A model generated the notes under the pieces. The model made no database searches. It had not been told where the DNA came from and saw nothing but the letters and a program-made list of their open reading frames with translations. Below, piece by piece: positions 19,355 through 29,280 of a stretch of 64,000 nt of DNA (positions are counted from its first letter, which is position 1; every line of letters begins with the position of its first letter). A program made the translations under genes and the position numbers. The DNA is from Diacronema lutheri (taxonomy: Eukaryota > Haptophyta > Pavlovophyceae > Pavlovales > Pavlovaceae): positions 992,001 through 1,056,000 of the forward strand of contig JAGTXO010000007.1 in the NCBI GenBank assembly GCA_019448385.1, read 5' to 3'.

Positions 19355-20377
19355 ATGAGGGCCGCGTGGCTCGCGCTCCTCGGCGGTGCGGCGCACGCGC
19401 GCGCGTACACGCTGATCACGTTCGACGTGGACGGCACGTTGGTGCGTAGCGCGGGCAGAGCGGCCGAGGTGTCGGCGCACGCGCGCGCGTTCGCGCACGC
19501 CATCGGTCGCGTGCTCGGCGACGGGACGACGCCGACCGCTCTCCCGGCGGACCTGCTTGCACCCGAGCGCTACCATGGTTCGACGGACGGGCTGATCGCG
19601 CTCAACATGGCGCGCGTGGCGCTCGGCCTCGCGCCGGAGGCCGTGCTTCCGCGCCTGCCCGAGGTGATGGAGTGCATGTGCGACTTCTTCTGCGCGCTCG
19701 ACGATGCGGATGCGATCCGCGGGATGGAGGCGCTACCCGGCGTCCTGCCCGCGCTGCGCGCGCTCGCGGAGGAGGTGCGCGCCGGCCGTGTGCTGTGCGG
19801 GCTGGTCACGGGTAATGTCGAGGGCATTGCGCGCAAGAAGATGCGCGCGATCGGCGTCACCGCTACCGGCGCGCTCTCGCCGCCGCATGATGGCTTCGCA
19901 TGCCCGTACGAGCCAGACGCCGCCGTCCTCGGTGGCTTCGGCTCCGACTTTTGCTCTGGCGACATCGACGACGCGTCGCGCCAGCACCTCGACCGCGCGG
20001 AGCAGATCGCGATCGCCACGCGCCGCGCCAACGCACTCCTCCACCACAGATCGCGCGCCAACGCGATCGCCACGCGCCACTCCGCCACCACCACCGCCGA
20101 CGGCGACGGCACGTCGCCACAGATCACGCGCGTCGTGCACGTCGGCGACGCGCCGACCGACGTGCTGGCGGCGCGCGCGTGCGCCGAGGACGGGCGGCTG
20201 GGCGCGGGCGTCGTCGTCGGCTGCGTGGCGGTTGGGACGGGCAGATGTGCGTCGGACGCCCTTCGCGAGCTCGCCGGACCGGCCCGCGCGGGCGTGTGGG
20301 AGCCTCACACGCTTGAGCGCGGGCTTGCCGATCCGGATTTTGTCCGGCTCGCGCTCGGTCTGGTGGTGGGCGGCTGA
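19355..20377 (+). CDS. HAD-superfamily phosphatase, PGP/phosphoglycolate-like
   Basis: Single exon, 340 residues. ATG 19355 begins a hydrophobic leader (MRAAWLALLGGAAHARAYT). HAD motif I is ITFDVDGTLV (nucleophile and acid Asp), motif II GLVTGNVEG (Thr), motif III Lys in GIARKKMRAIG, motif IV VVHVGDAPTDVLAA. An alpha-helical cap lies between motifs I and II (residues about 30-115). A species-specific insertion of about 45 residues rich in Ala/Arg/His (near RRANALLHHRSRANAIAT) sits before motif IV. The substrate cannot be deduced; the leader suggests organellar or secretory entry. Confidence 0.85.
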   Translation: MRAAWLALLGGAAHARAYTLITFDVDGTLVRSAGRAAEVSAHARAFAHAIGRVLGDGTTPTALPADLLAPERYHGSTDGLIALNMARVALGLAPEAVLPRLPEVMECMCDFFCALDDADAIRGMEALPGVLPALRALAEEVRAGRVLCGLVTGNVEGIARKKMRAIGVTATGALSPPHDGFACPYEPDAAVLGGFGSDFCSGDIDDASRQHLDRAEQIAIATRRANALLHHRSRANAIATRHSATTTADGDGTSPQITRVVHVGDAPTDVLAARACAEDGRLGAGVVVGCVAVGTGRCASDALRELAGPARAGVWEPHTLERGLADPDFVRLALGLVVGG

Positions 20378-20540
20378 GTGAGCAGGGGGCGGGGAGCCGC
20401 GAGGCTCTGGTGCTCCGCGCGTAGAACGCTCGAAAGCCATTCCGTTGGTACAGAAGTGTCTCCGTGGCGACTGGCGCACAGCAGTGCGCACCGTTGGCGC
20501 CAAAACCTCGTTTGAAAGTTGGACCCTGCCATCGCCGCCC

Positions 20541-23500
20541 ATGGGCGACGACGGCGGGGTGAGCGCGCGCCGAGCGCGCCGCGAGACGGCGGAGGCGCAC
20601 GCGCACCTGCACCGGCGGATCGCGGACGCCGACGAGGCGCTCGCCGCCGCGCGCGACGCCGCGGCCGCCGCGAGGCACGAGGCCGACGGCGCGCGCCGAG
20701 CGCGGCGCGAGGCGGAGCGGCGCGCGGACGTGCTCGGCGCCGAGCTCGCGGCGCTCGCGGCGGACGGGCTCGAGCGGCTGCTCGGGAGCGAGGCGGCGCG
20801 CGCGCCGGGACACGCGTCTGCCGCGCGCGAGGCTACGCGCCGCCGCTTCGCCGCACTGCAGGCGGAGGCGGGCGCGGCGCGCGCGGCCGCGGCCTCATCA
20901 GCGGCCGCAGCCGATCGGCACCGGCTTCAAGCCGACGCGCTGCGCCGCGCGCTGGGCGGCCGGCTGGCCGAGGCGGGTGCGCCACCGACGGCCGCCGAGC
21001 TGGTCGAGCGCACGCTGCGCACGGCCGCCGCCGACGTGACGGCGGCGCGCGCCACGGCGGGCGAAGCGGCAGACGCGGCCTCGGCCGCGCGGCGCGAGGC
21101 GGCCGCCGCGCGCGCCGCGGCCGACGCCGACGGAGCGCTCTGGGCGGAGGAGCGCGAGGCGCTGCTCGACGCGCTCGAGACGGCGCGCAGGCGCGTCGGC
21201 CACCTCGACGACGAGCTCGCGCGCGCCCGCGCTGCCGCTGCGCGCGCCACCACCGACGGCGCACGATCTCGCACGGACGCGAGCACGATCGCCGTCGAGG
21301 TGCGCGCGCTCGAGGCGGAGGCTGGCGCGCACGCGAACAGGCTGGAGCTGGCGCAGCGCGCGGCGGACGCGTCGGAGCGCGCGGCGCGGCGCGCCGAGAC
21401 AGAGCGCACCGAAGCGCTCGCCACCGCCGCGGACACGGCGGCAGCTGCAGCGGCCGAGCGATGCGCGCGACGCGCAGTGGACGCGCGCGCAGCCGCCGCG
21501 GCCGACGGCGCGTGCGCCGCGCTGAGCGGCGCGCTGCGCGAGGCAGATGAGGTGGCGCGCGGCGCGGGCGCGGCGCTGCGCGGCGCGCGCGCCGAGCTCG
21601 CCGCCGCGCGCGCCGCCGCCGACGCCGAGGCGCGCGCAAAGGCCGAGGTGTGCGCAACGCTCGAGGCGACGCGATCTGGCGAGCGCGACGCGCGCGCGGC
21701 CGAGCGCGCGGCAAGCTGTGCGGAGGTGGCGCGGCTACAGGCGCTGCTCGACGAGGCGGCGCGCGCGCTCGACGGGGCTGAGAGGCGCGCCGCCGACGCG
21801 CTCGCCGCCGCAGACGTTGCGACCGCCGCCGGCGCGCGTGCGGACGCGCGCGCGGCGTCGGAAGCCGCGATGCGCGCCGAGGAGGCGGCGGCGCTCTGCG
21901 CGCGCGCGGACGAGGCGGAAGCCGCGGCGCGCGGCGCTGCCGACGCGCTCGGCGGCGCGCGGCGCGCGCGCGCGTGCGCAGAGGCCGAAGCGGCGAGCGC
22001 GCTGCGCGCGCTCGCCGACACGGACGGCGCGCTGCGGCGCGCGCTGTGCGCCTGCGCGCGCGAGCGCGGCGCGCGCCGCCGGTCGGAGCGGGCGCTCGCG
22101 GACGCGCGCGACGACGCGGCGGCTGCGGACGCGCGCGCGGGCGAGGCGGCGCGCGCCGCGGCGGCGGCGACGGCGCGCGCGAGCGGCGCCGAGGCCGCCG
22201 CGAGCGCCGCGAGCGCCGACGCCGACGAGGCCGCCGCGCGCGAGCTCGCCGCGCTCGGCCGCGCGCGCGTCGCCGACGCGGCGGCGGCCGACGCGCGCGA
22301 GCGCGCGGCCGCGGCGGATGCGGCGGCGGACGAGGCGCGCGCGCAGGCGGCGGACGCGGCGGCGGACGCGGCGGCGGAGCGGGCGCTGTGGCAGGCGCGC
22401 GTCGACGGCGCCGAGCGCGCGACGGGCGCTGCGCGCGCCGACGCCGCCGCCGCGCGCGCCGAAGCTGTCGCCGCCGCCGACGCCGCCACCGCTGCCGGCG
22501 AGCGGCGCGCGCAGGCGGAGGCGGAGGCGGCGGCGCTCTCGGCGGCGCTACGCGCGGCGGAGGAGAGCGCCGCAGCTGCGCTCCGCGCCGCCGACGCCGC
22601 GGACGCCGCGGCGGCCAAGGCGCAGCGCGCGCGCGCGGACGCGGACGCACGCGCGGCCGACGCGACGGCTGACGCCGCGCGCGCGGCGCGGGACGCGCGC
22701 GCCGAGCGTGAGCGCGCTGTGGCGGGCGGATGGGCGGCCAAGGAGGCGGAGGCGCGCACGTGCGACGCGCTGCAGCGTGTTCGCCTTGCCGAGCGGGCCG
22801 CCGCCGACGCCGCCGCTGCCGCGTCCGCCGAGCGCGACGCGCGCGGCGCGGCGGAGCGCGCGTCCGCTGATGCGACCGAGCGCGCGCGCGCGGCCGCGCG
22901 CGCGGCCGCGCGCGCCGAGGGTGCAGAGGCCGACGCGCGCGCGCGCGTCGAAGCCCTCGAGAGTGCGCTCGCGGAGCGCGACGCCGCAGCGCGCGCCGCC
23001 GAGGCCGCGCAGGCGCGCGACCTCGCCACCGCGCGCGCCGAGCTTGGCGCCGCGCGCGCCGAGCTTGGCGCGTCTACGCTCGCGGGCGAGGCGCGTGCGG
23101 CGGGCGCGGAGCGCGAGGCGGCGCGTGTGCTCGGCGCAGTGCTCGCCGCGGCAGCGGCGCTCGACGACGACGCGCACGAGGCCGCTCGCCTCGTGGAGGC
23201 GCTCGGCCGGGCGGCCGTGCTCGCCGCTGGCCGCGCGGCCGACGCGGACGGGAGCACTGATGGCGCGCGTGCGCGCGACGCGGCGTCGGACGCGCGCGCC
23301 GCGCACGCGGCGGCGACGGCGGCGGCCGAGACGCGCGAGCAGCTCGTCGTCGCGCGCCGCGCGGCGGCGCAGTTTGAGCTGCGCGCTGCCGAGGCGGACG
23401 CGCGCGCGCGCGCCGAGCGCGCGGCAGCGCGCGGCGCGGAGGCGCGCGCGGCGGACGCGGAGCGCGCGCTGCTCGGCGCGCGCGCGGATCTGTCCGCCGC

Positions 23501-24920
23501 GACGGAGCTGGCGGAGGCGCGCGCGGCAGCGGCCGGCGCGGACGCGGACGCGCGGCTCGAGAGCGCGCGCGCGGCGCTCGCCGCGCGCGAGGCCGAGCTG
23601 CTCGAGCGCGGCGCGGCGCTGGACGAGGCGCTGTCGGCCGCGGCGGACGGGCTGCGCGCGCAACTCGCCGACGCGCTCCGCGCGGCATCGGACGCGGCCG
23701 ACGCGACGCGCGCGGCGGACGCGCGCGCGGCGGCCGCGCTCGCGCAGCGCGAGCGCGCGCGCGCCGCCGCGGCAGACGCGGAGCTCGGCAGGGCGGCCGA
23801 CGCGCGCGCGGCCGCGCTCGCGCGCGCGCAGCTGCTGGGTCGGGCGGAGCGCGCGGAGGCGGCAGCGCTCCGCGCGCGCGCCGCGGCCGACGCCGCGGTC
23901 GCGGCGTCGGCGCCCACGGCCGCATCGGCCGTGCCGTCGACCGCGGTCGCGGTGCCGTCGCCGCACGCCGAGCGGCGCGTGGCGTGCGACGAGCGGCTGA
24001 CGACGCCGCCGCGCGCGCCTCCGCTCGACGTGGCCGTGCGCTCGCCGCCGCGCGCGCGCGCTGACGATGCGACCAGCGCCGCGCGCGCGGCCAGCGCGGC
24101 CGAAACGGCCCGCGCGTCCGCGCGCGCGCCAACGCCCGCGGGTGGCGGCCGAGCGCCGCCGCCGCTCACGCCCGACGACGCTCTCGCGCTCGCGCGCGCC
24201 GCGATCGAGCAGCGGCTCGGTGGCAGCTCGTGCAGCGCGCGCGCGCGCGCTGAGCTGGCCGGTGGCGACGCGCCAATCTCGACACCGCCCGGCGACGTCG
24301 CGCACGCGCGCGCGCCGGCCGCCGACGTGGCGGCCGCGCCGTCGCCGTCGGCGTGCGGTGGTGCGGGCGTGGCCAGCGCGGATGAAGCGGGCGCGTCGCG
24401 CTCCGAGCTGCGCCGGCGTCTCGCGGAGGTCGGCAATTTTGGCTTTGGCGCGCAGCACGCGCGCGGCGCGCCACCGGCGGCGCGCGACGACGCGGCCGAC
24501 AGCGCGCGCGCCGAGCACGCGCGCGCCGCGCGCGAGCTCGGCCTCGTTCGCCTCGCGGTCGGCTTCGCGTCGCCGCCGCCCGCGCACGCGCGCGCCAAAG
24601 CGGCGCTCGACTTTGGCGGCACCGCGGGCGCGCGCGAGCCGCCGCGCGCCCTCGCGCCCGCCGGCCGCACGGCCACCGGCGCGAGGGGCGGCGCGGTCGG
24701 TCGGCCACACGCGCAAGCGCCGCACGGCTGGTACAGCCGCGCCGCCGCGCCGTATGACGCGCCAATGCACGCCACGACCGCGCTCGCCGCGGCGTACGCC
24801 TCGACGCTCGGCGGGGCCCTGAGCCTGCGCCCTCCGCGCGCGGCGCGGCACGCGGCGGCAGCGGGCGCGCCGCCATGGCCCGTGCCGGCCGCCCACCCCC
24901 ATCACGGCGCGCGCGGCTAG
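20541..24920 (+). CDS. Very large Ala-rich coiled-coil protein
   Basis: Single uninterrupted frame of 1459 residues from ATG 20541 to TAG 24918-24920. Most of it is heptad-like Ala/Arg/Glu/Asp helix (e.g. RRETAEAHAHLHRRIADADE, EEREALLDALETARRRVGHL), predicting a long coiled coil. The last 300 residues change to Pro/Ser/Thr-rich sequence with discrete motifs (PLTPDDALALARAAIEQRL, SELRRRLAEVGNFGFG), which supports real coding. The minus strand is also open for 1282 codons over the same span, a by-product of GC-rich third positions, so openness alone is weak evidence. Function unknown; cytoskeletal or centriolar/basal-body scaffold is only a guess. Confidence 0.72.
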   Translation: MGDDGGVSARRARRETAEAHAHLHRRIADADEALAAARDAAAAARHEADGARRARREAERRADVLGAELAALAADGLERLLGSEAARAPGHASAAREATRRRFAALQAEAGAARAAAASSAAAADRHRLQADALRRALGGRLAEAGAPPTAAELVERTLRTAAADVTAARATAGEAADAASAARREAAAARAAADADGALWAEEREALLDALETARRRVGHLDDELARARAAAARATTDGARSRTDASTIAVEVRALEAEAGAHANRLELAQRAADASERAARRAETERTEALATAADTAAAAAAERCARRAVDARAAAAADGACAALSGALREADEVARGAGAALRGARAELAAARAAADAEARAKAEVCATLEATRSGERDARAAERAASCAEVARLQALLDEAARALDGAERRAADALAAADVATAAGARADARAASEAAMRAEEAAALCARADEAEAAARGAADALGGARRARACAEAEAASALRALADTDGALRRALCACARERGARRRSERALADARDDAAAADARAGEAARAAAAATARASGAEAAASAASADADEAAARELAALGRARVADAAAADARERAAAADAAADEARAQAADAAADAAAERALWQARVDGAERATGAARADAAAARAEAVAAADAATAAGERRAQAEAEAAALSAALRAAEESAAAALRAADAADAAAAKAQRARADADARAADATADAARAARDARAERERAVAGGWAAKEAEARTCDALQRVRLAERAAADAAAAASAERDARGAAERASADATERARAAARAAARAEGAEADARARVEALESALAERDAAARAAEAAQARDLATARAELGAARAELGASTLAGEARAAGAEREAARVLGAVLAAAAALDDDAHEAARLVEALGRAAVLAAGRAADADGSTDGARARDAASDARAAHAAATAAAETREQLVVARRAAAQFELRAAEADARARAERAAARGAEARAADAERALLGARADLSAATELAEARAAAAGADADARLESARAALAAREAELLERGAALDEALSAAADGLRAQLADALRAASDAADATRAADARAAAALAQRERARAAAADAELGRAADARAAALARAQLLGRAERAEAAALRARAAADAAVAASAPTAASAVPSTAVAVPSPHAERRVACDERLTTPPRAPPLDVAVRSPPRARADDATSAARAASAAETARASARAPTPAGGGRAPPPLTPDDALALARAAIEQRLGGSSCSARARAELAGGDAPISTPPGDVAHARAPAADVAAAPSPSACGGAGVASADEAGASRSELRRRLAEVGNFGFGAQHARGAPPAARDDAADSARAEHARAARELGLVRLAVGFASPPPAHARAKAALDFGGTAGAREPPRALAPAGRTATGARGGAVGRPHAQAPHGWYSRAAAPYDAPMHATTALAAAYASTLGGALSLRPPRAARHAAAAGAPPWPVPAAHPHHGARG

Positions 24921-25022
24921 GAGGGCACCGTCAAGGACTTCGTTGAATTCGGCCGGCACCAGCGTCCGCCAAAGGTGAGGTGACGTCATGGCTCATGATC
25001 TACACGCCCCCGCCGACCCGCA

Positions 25023-25043
25023 CCCCCCCCCCCCCCCCCCCCC
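25023..25043. repeat. 21-nt C homopolymer between convergent genes
   Basis: Pure C run 17 bp downstream of the stop of the minus-strand Orai-like gene (G on that gene's sense strand). Confidence 0.95.
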
Positions 25044-25059
25044 TCCCATATCCTGTATT

Positions 25060-26292
25060 TCATGATCTGCCCGCCTGCAACTGGCTTTCGTGAATCACGA
25101 GGCCTGCCTCGGTCGCCGCGCGCCGCGGCGCGACGAGCTGCGCGCCGGCGACTGCGGCGGCCTCGGCGGGTGAGACGATCCGGCCGTCGATCATCTCGCC
25201 CGGCCTGAGCTGGAACTTGTTATAGATCCGGGTAAAGTGCGAGTAGATGCCGTATAGGAAAAGGAAGAGAACTGTAGTTACGGGCAGCGCGATCAGCCAT
25301 GCCCACTGCGTCCATGTGAAGAGCATCGCGGAGAAGTGAAAGAAGACGACGCCTACGTCGCCCGAGGGCGGGCGAAGCGCGCGCGCGCGCGGAGCGATGG
25401 CGTGAGCGCGCGCGCGCGCGGCCCGGCGTACGGCGAGCGGGTGAGGCGCGTCTGCAGCCGCATCGCAGATTCCCGGGCGGACGCCCCGCGCGGCTGAGAG
25501 GCGTTGCGAGGGAACGCGCTACTGCGCGCGCTGGATTGGCCGACCCGAAGGCGGCGCGCGACCGATGCGCGCGCCGCCCGCCGGAACGCGGCCACCGCGC
25601 CACCCGCGCCCGCGCCCTGTCGGCGCGGCGCTGCGCCGGCGCGCCAATGCGCCGGTGCGCGCGCGCACCAGAGACGAAGAAAAGGAAGCAAACGCGGTAC
25701 TCGACCATCATGCCGTCAACCGCTTTGTGCATAGAGCCGTCCGGACCGCGCAGCGCGAGGCCCGGCCCGAGCATCGCGCACATCGTCGAGTTGAACTGCG
25801 CGACGCGGCGCGAGCGGGGCGTGACGGCGCGGAGCGGCGCGCGGCGGAGCAATCGCGAGCGCGCGCGCGCACGCCGGGCCAGAGTATGTGAGGCGTGAGA
25901 GCAACGCACGCCGAGCGGTTGCCGTGCTCCTGCGCGGCGCGTGCGCGCCGCACGAGCGCGATGAGGTGGACTGTCATCGTGCACACTGTCATCGAGAGGT
26001 AGGCCGCTTTGAGCAGATCGGGGCACGACTCAGGGATGGCAACCTGGATGATGCCGGCGTAGGCGAAGCCGGAGAGCAGCGCCGCCTGCGTGCCGATCGA
26101 GATGCAATTCCTCGTGTAGAAATCGAGCTCCTTTTGCCGGATCTCGATCAGGCTCACCTGCCGAGCGCCGGGCGCAGCGCGCGCGCGCGCGCGCGCGCTG
26201 AGCCCGGACGGGCTTGCGGCGCGCGGGCCATGGGGCGGAAGCGCGCGCACCATGAGATTGTTCTCCAGCGCGCGCTTGTCAGCATAGAGCAT
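25060..26292 (-). CDS. Orai-like (CRAC channel family) membrane protein
   Basis: Four exons: 26292-26251, 26157-25954, 25795-25669, 25352-25060; all junctions in phase, 221 residues. Four hydrophobic segments occur. TM1 reads QAALLSGFAYAGIIQVAI, matching the Orai pore helix ALLSGFAMVAMVEV; TM2 reads MTVCTMTVHLIALV, matching the Orai TVLVAVHLFALM block with its conserved His. TM3 (VEYRVCFLFFVSGVVFFHFS) is rebuilt across intron 3, and TM4 is WLIALPVTTVLFLFLYGIY. Orai proteins form plasma-membrane calcium channels. The position of the human Glu106 selectivity-filter residue is Gln here. Introns of 93, 158 and 316 bp are extremely GC-rich. Confidence 0.82.
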
Positions 26293-26526
26293 GGCGCCCG
26301 CTGCGCCCAGCCGCCGGCGCGCGCGTTGGGGTGGAGTTCGCCTGCCTGCGTCAGGATGGCTGCCGCCTCAGGATGGCTGCCGCTCTCCATGGCGAAACTG
26401 TCAGTCATGACTCATGAGTCTCGATCAGACCGCCAGCGCGACGCGCGCTTTCGCGACGGACCGCCACGCGCGGAAAAAAAGGATGACGCGCGCCTTCGCT
26501 CCGCCTCATCACCCTCTTCATCATCA

Positions 26527-26549
26527 CCCCCCCCCCCCCCCCCCCCCCC
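26527..26549. repeat. 23-nt C homopolymer after the chromodomain gene
   Basis: Lies 23 bp downstream of the stop codon of the minus-strand chromodomain gene; poly-G on its sense strand. Confidence 0.95.
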
Positions 26550-26572
26550 TCCCCCAACCCCCTTCCTTTTCC

Positions 26573-27448
26573 TCAGGCGGGAGCGCCCTCCGGTTTGCCG
26601 TCTTCGTCGCACGTGCAACAGACGACGAGAGCGAGCATCGCGTCCGTGCCAAGGTCGGCGCCCGCCTGCGTGAGGCACTTCCACACCGGCGATGTCGGCG
26701 GCACGATGAAGAGGTCGGACATGAGCGGCGCTTCGCGCGGCAGTCGCACGACCGCAACCCGGTCGCGCGTGACCAGGTCGGCGGACCAGCGTTGCACGCG
26801 CTCGCGCGCCTGATAGAGCTCCTCGTGCCCGTCCGGCCCAAGTACCGCCTCTGCGCCCCATACGTAGACGAGCGGGCGCGTATGGTCGTCCTCAAGGTAC
26901 GTTTGGACGTCGTCCGTGCGCGCGCGGTCTTGCACGTTCAGCACGCCATCGGCGCATGCGGCGCGGACGGCGGCAAACATCTCGTCGGGCAGGAGCGGGC
27001 GAAGCAGCCTGTCAAGATCGCTGAGTGGCTGCAGCGCCTCGCTCAGCCGGAGCGTGCACAGCTCGTCGGCGAGCTGGCGCAGGTCGATCCTGGACGCGGC
27101 GTCGTCGTCCGCAACCGCCTCCGGCTCGGGCTTGAGGTGCTCGTTGCCGCGCGCGGTGTCGAAGCTCTGTCCGGGCGGCGGCCCTTTGCCACCGCGTGCG
27201 CGCTTCGCGTGCTTGGACTCGCCGCCCGGCCCTGGCCCGACGCCTCCGCCGCCCGCGCCATAGGCGGCCTGCGACGCAGCCCACTCCGCCTCAAACGCGG
27301 CGACGAGGTTGGGGTCCAGGATGTTGGCCTTGGGCTCCCACGTGTTGTGCGCCTTGGAATAGCCATGCCACTTAATCAAGTACTGCTCCACCCCATCACG
27401 CCGGCGCTTGCCCAGGATCCTCTCCACTTGGAAGATCTCGTCGGACAT
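26573..27448 (-). CDS. Chromodomain protein, HP1-like N terminus with possible SPOC-like C terminus
   Basis: Single exon, 291 residues, ATG 27448. Residues about 5-55 form a chromodomain: FQVERILGKRRRDGVEQYLI then KWHGYSKAHNTWEPKANI, with the aromatic cage positions (Phe, Trp, Tyr) that bind methyl-lysine in HP1/Polycomb proteins. A basic Gly/Pro linker with KHAKRARGGKG follows, then a C-terminal domain ending VAVVRLPREAPLMSDLFIVP and PTSPVWKCL, which recalls the end of SPOC domains more than a chromoshadow domain (inference by eye). Likely a nuclear reader of methylated histone H3. Upstream lies an unusually AT-rich patch (27490-27600). Confidence 0.82.
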   Translation of the reverse strand: MSDEIFQVERILGKRRRDGVEQYLIKWHGYSKAHNTWEPKANILDPNLVAAFEAEWAASQAAYGAGGGGVGPGPGGESKHAKRARGGKGPPPGQSFDTARGNEHLKPEPEAVADDDAASRIDLRQLADELCTLRLSEALQPLSDLDRLLRPLLPDEMFAAVRAACADGVLNVQDRARTDDVQTYLEDDHTRPLVYVWGAEAVLGPDGHEELYQARERVQRWSADLVTRDRVAVVRLPREAPLMSDLFIVPPTSPVWKCLTQAGADLGTDAMLALVVCCTCDEDGKPEGAPA

Positions 27449-27761
27449 GGCGGGCTGGGTGGCTCTCCTCAAGCGCTTGAGAACGAGCCAGGCCGAGTTT
27501 CGCATTATTTTTTCTTCACTGAAGCCAAAGAAAAAAGTTCGAAATCTCTTTTTGACTTTTTCTGTTTTGCTTGTGTCCCTGACTCGGCGACTCCCCGTGT
27601 GACTTGCCCCTGTGTGTGCTGTCTGCTCGCCCACGTAACGGACGTGTGGAAGCGCACTTGATGTCAACGCCGCACCGTCACAGCGCTTGCAAGAGACGAC
27701 CAAGCAAACCCCCTCCCCCCCGTCCCCCCCCCCGCCCCCGCCCCCCCCCCCCCCGCCCCCG

Positions 27762-27792
<31 letters not shown>

Positions 27793-27948
27793 CCGCCGCC
27801 GCCCCTTGAGGCCCAAAATGTACAAAAGCGGCGCTGTCGATGCGCGGGCCGCGGGCATGCACGGCCTTCGGGACAGGCGGCCGGCGCGCGCCGCGCGTGC
27901 CGGTCGCGCCGCCGCGCGCCGGTCGCGCCGCCGCGCGCCGCGCCGCGC
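27449..27948. other. Intergenic: AT-rich promoter patch and long C tract
   Basis: 27500-27590 is AT-rich (TTATTTTTTCTTCACTGAAG and similar) and lies directly upstream of the chromodomain start. 27709-27790 is almost pure C with a 29-nt uninterrupted run at 27762-27790, about 160 bp downstream of the stop of the sorbitol-dehydrogenase-like gene. A short Ala/Arg-coding-like stretch 27840-27948 has no recognisable product. Confidence 0.7.
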
Positions 27949-29103
27949 CTACGCCTGGTCGTCCGGCTCGGGCGCGAGCTTGATCATGCACTTGAAGACC
28001 GCGCGACCGTCCAAGCCCTGCCCCGTGTTGCACGCGTCAAAGGCCGAACGGACGGCATCGTCCTCGAACGCGTAGCGGTGCGTGATCAGCGCGTCGAGCG
28101 GGATGCTGCCCGACGCCATCAGCGCAATGCAGCGCGGCCACGTGCCCCTGTACCGGAAGCAGCCGACGATATCGACCTCGCGTGTGAGCGCCTCGACGGT
28201 TGGCAGGCGGATCTCAGGCCGGCCGAGCCCGACCATGACGAGCACGCCGCCCGAGCGCGCGGCGAAGATGCCCGCGCGCAGGCACGGCTCGGCGCCGGTG
28301 CAGTCGATGGACGCGGCGACGTCACCCTCCCACGTGCCGCCGTCGGCCGCCGCGCCGACCTGCGCCGCGCGCGCGCGCACGGCCGCGGCGGTTTCCTCCG
28401 CCTCGGTGCACGGCTGCAACGTCTCGGCGTTTGGGATCAGAGCTTTGAGCGCGTCCAACCGCTTGGCGTTCATGTCGATCGTGATGACGCGCGCGCCGTT
28501 CGCCGCGGCGACGAGCGCGACGAGCACGCCGATCGGCCCCGCGCCGAAGACGGCGACGACCTGTCCTGGCTGCACGCGCGCCTTCGTCTCGACCGCGTAG
28601 ACCGCAACGCTCAGCGGTTCGCACAGCGCGCCGTGCTCGGTGGTGAGCGGCGGCGGCAGGTGGAAGCAGAGGCGCGCCGGGTACACAACCTCAGTGCACA
28701 GCGCGCCGTGCACCGGCGGCGTCGCGAAGAAGGACATTTTCGGGCACAGGTTGTACTTGCCGCTCGCGCACAGCGCGCACGCGTGGCACGCAATGCCGGG
28801 CTCGAGCGCGACCTTGTCGCCGACACGGAGGTGGGTCACGTCGGCTCCCACCTCGTCGACCACGCCGCCCACCTCATGCCCGAGCACCATCGGGCTCTCG
28901 ACGACAAAGTTGCCGATCCGTCCCGCGCGGTAGTAGTGGTCGTCCGAGCCGCAGATGCCGCACGAGATGATGCGCACACGGACGGCGTCGGGCGGCACGG
29001 TCTCGATCGTCGCAATGTCGGCGATGCCCATCTCGCCCTGCGCGCGCAGGATGAGCGCGCGCTGCGCCGGCGAGGGCTTGGCGCGCTTCGACCGCACCGT
29101 CAT
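27949..29103 (-). CDS. Zinc-dependent medium-chain dehydrogenase, sorbitol/L-iditol dehydrogenase type
   Basis: Single exon, 384 residues, ATG 29103 (upstream frame is open but without ATG). Catalytic zinc ligands are in SCGICGSDDHYY and LGHEVGGVVDEVG; the structural zinc lobe is GIACHACALCASGKYNLCPK with four Cys. The Rossmann motif VAVFGAGPIGVLVALVA precedes a dinucleotide-binding acidic residue (ITIDMN), which favours NAD. The EPLSVAVYA motif is typical of sorbitol dehydrogenase and xylitol dehydrogenase. Likely role: polyol oxidation to ketose (sorbitol to fructose or xylitol to xylulose). Exact substrate uncertain. Confidence 0.9.
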   Translation of the reverse strand: MTVRSKRAKPSPAQRALILRAQGEMGIADIATIETVPPDAVRVRIISCGICGSDDHYYRAGRIGNFVVESPMVLGHEVGGVVDEVGADVTHLRVGDKVALEPGIACHACALCASGKYNLCPKMSFFATPPVHGALCTEVVYPARLCFHLPPPLTTEHGALCEPLSVAVYAVETKARVQPGQVVAVFGAGPIGVLVALVAAANGARVITIDMNAKRLDALKALIPNAETLQPCTEAEETAAAVRARAAQVGAAADGGTWEGDVAASIDCTGAEPCLRAGIFAARSGGVLVMVGLGRPEIRLPTVEALTREVDIVGCFRYRGTWPRCIALMASGSIPLDALITHRYAFEDDAVRSAFDACNTGQGLDGRAVFKCMIKLAPEPDDQA

Positions 29104-29280
29104 CGCCGCGAGCGTGGGATCGGGGTCGGGCGTCCGCGGAGGAAGGCCGTCGATACTAAAATGGGCGCGGGAAAATCGGCGGATCCAACTCGCAGGACCC
29201 GGAAGGGCTCTATCTTTCCCCGGACTCCACCGCCCAGTCACTGGCACAGTCGACAGGGCCTCACAGTCGACCAGCCAGAG

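Noticed and set aside
17878-20377. Possible operon-like coupling of permease and HAD phosphatase
   Set aside because: They are divergent, not co-directional; closeness is explained by the general head-to-head compaction seen across the window.
20927-24775. 1282-codon minus-strand open frame
   Set aside because: Antisense shadow of the Ala-rich coiled-coil gene; Ser/Ala composition is the reverse complement of Ala/Arg codons and no motif is present.
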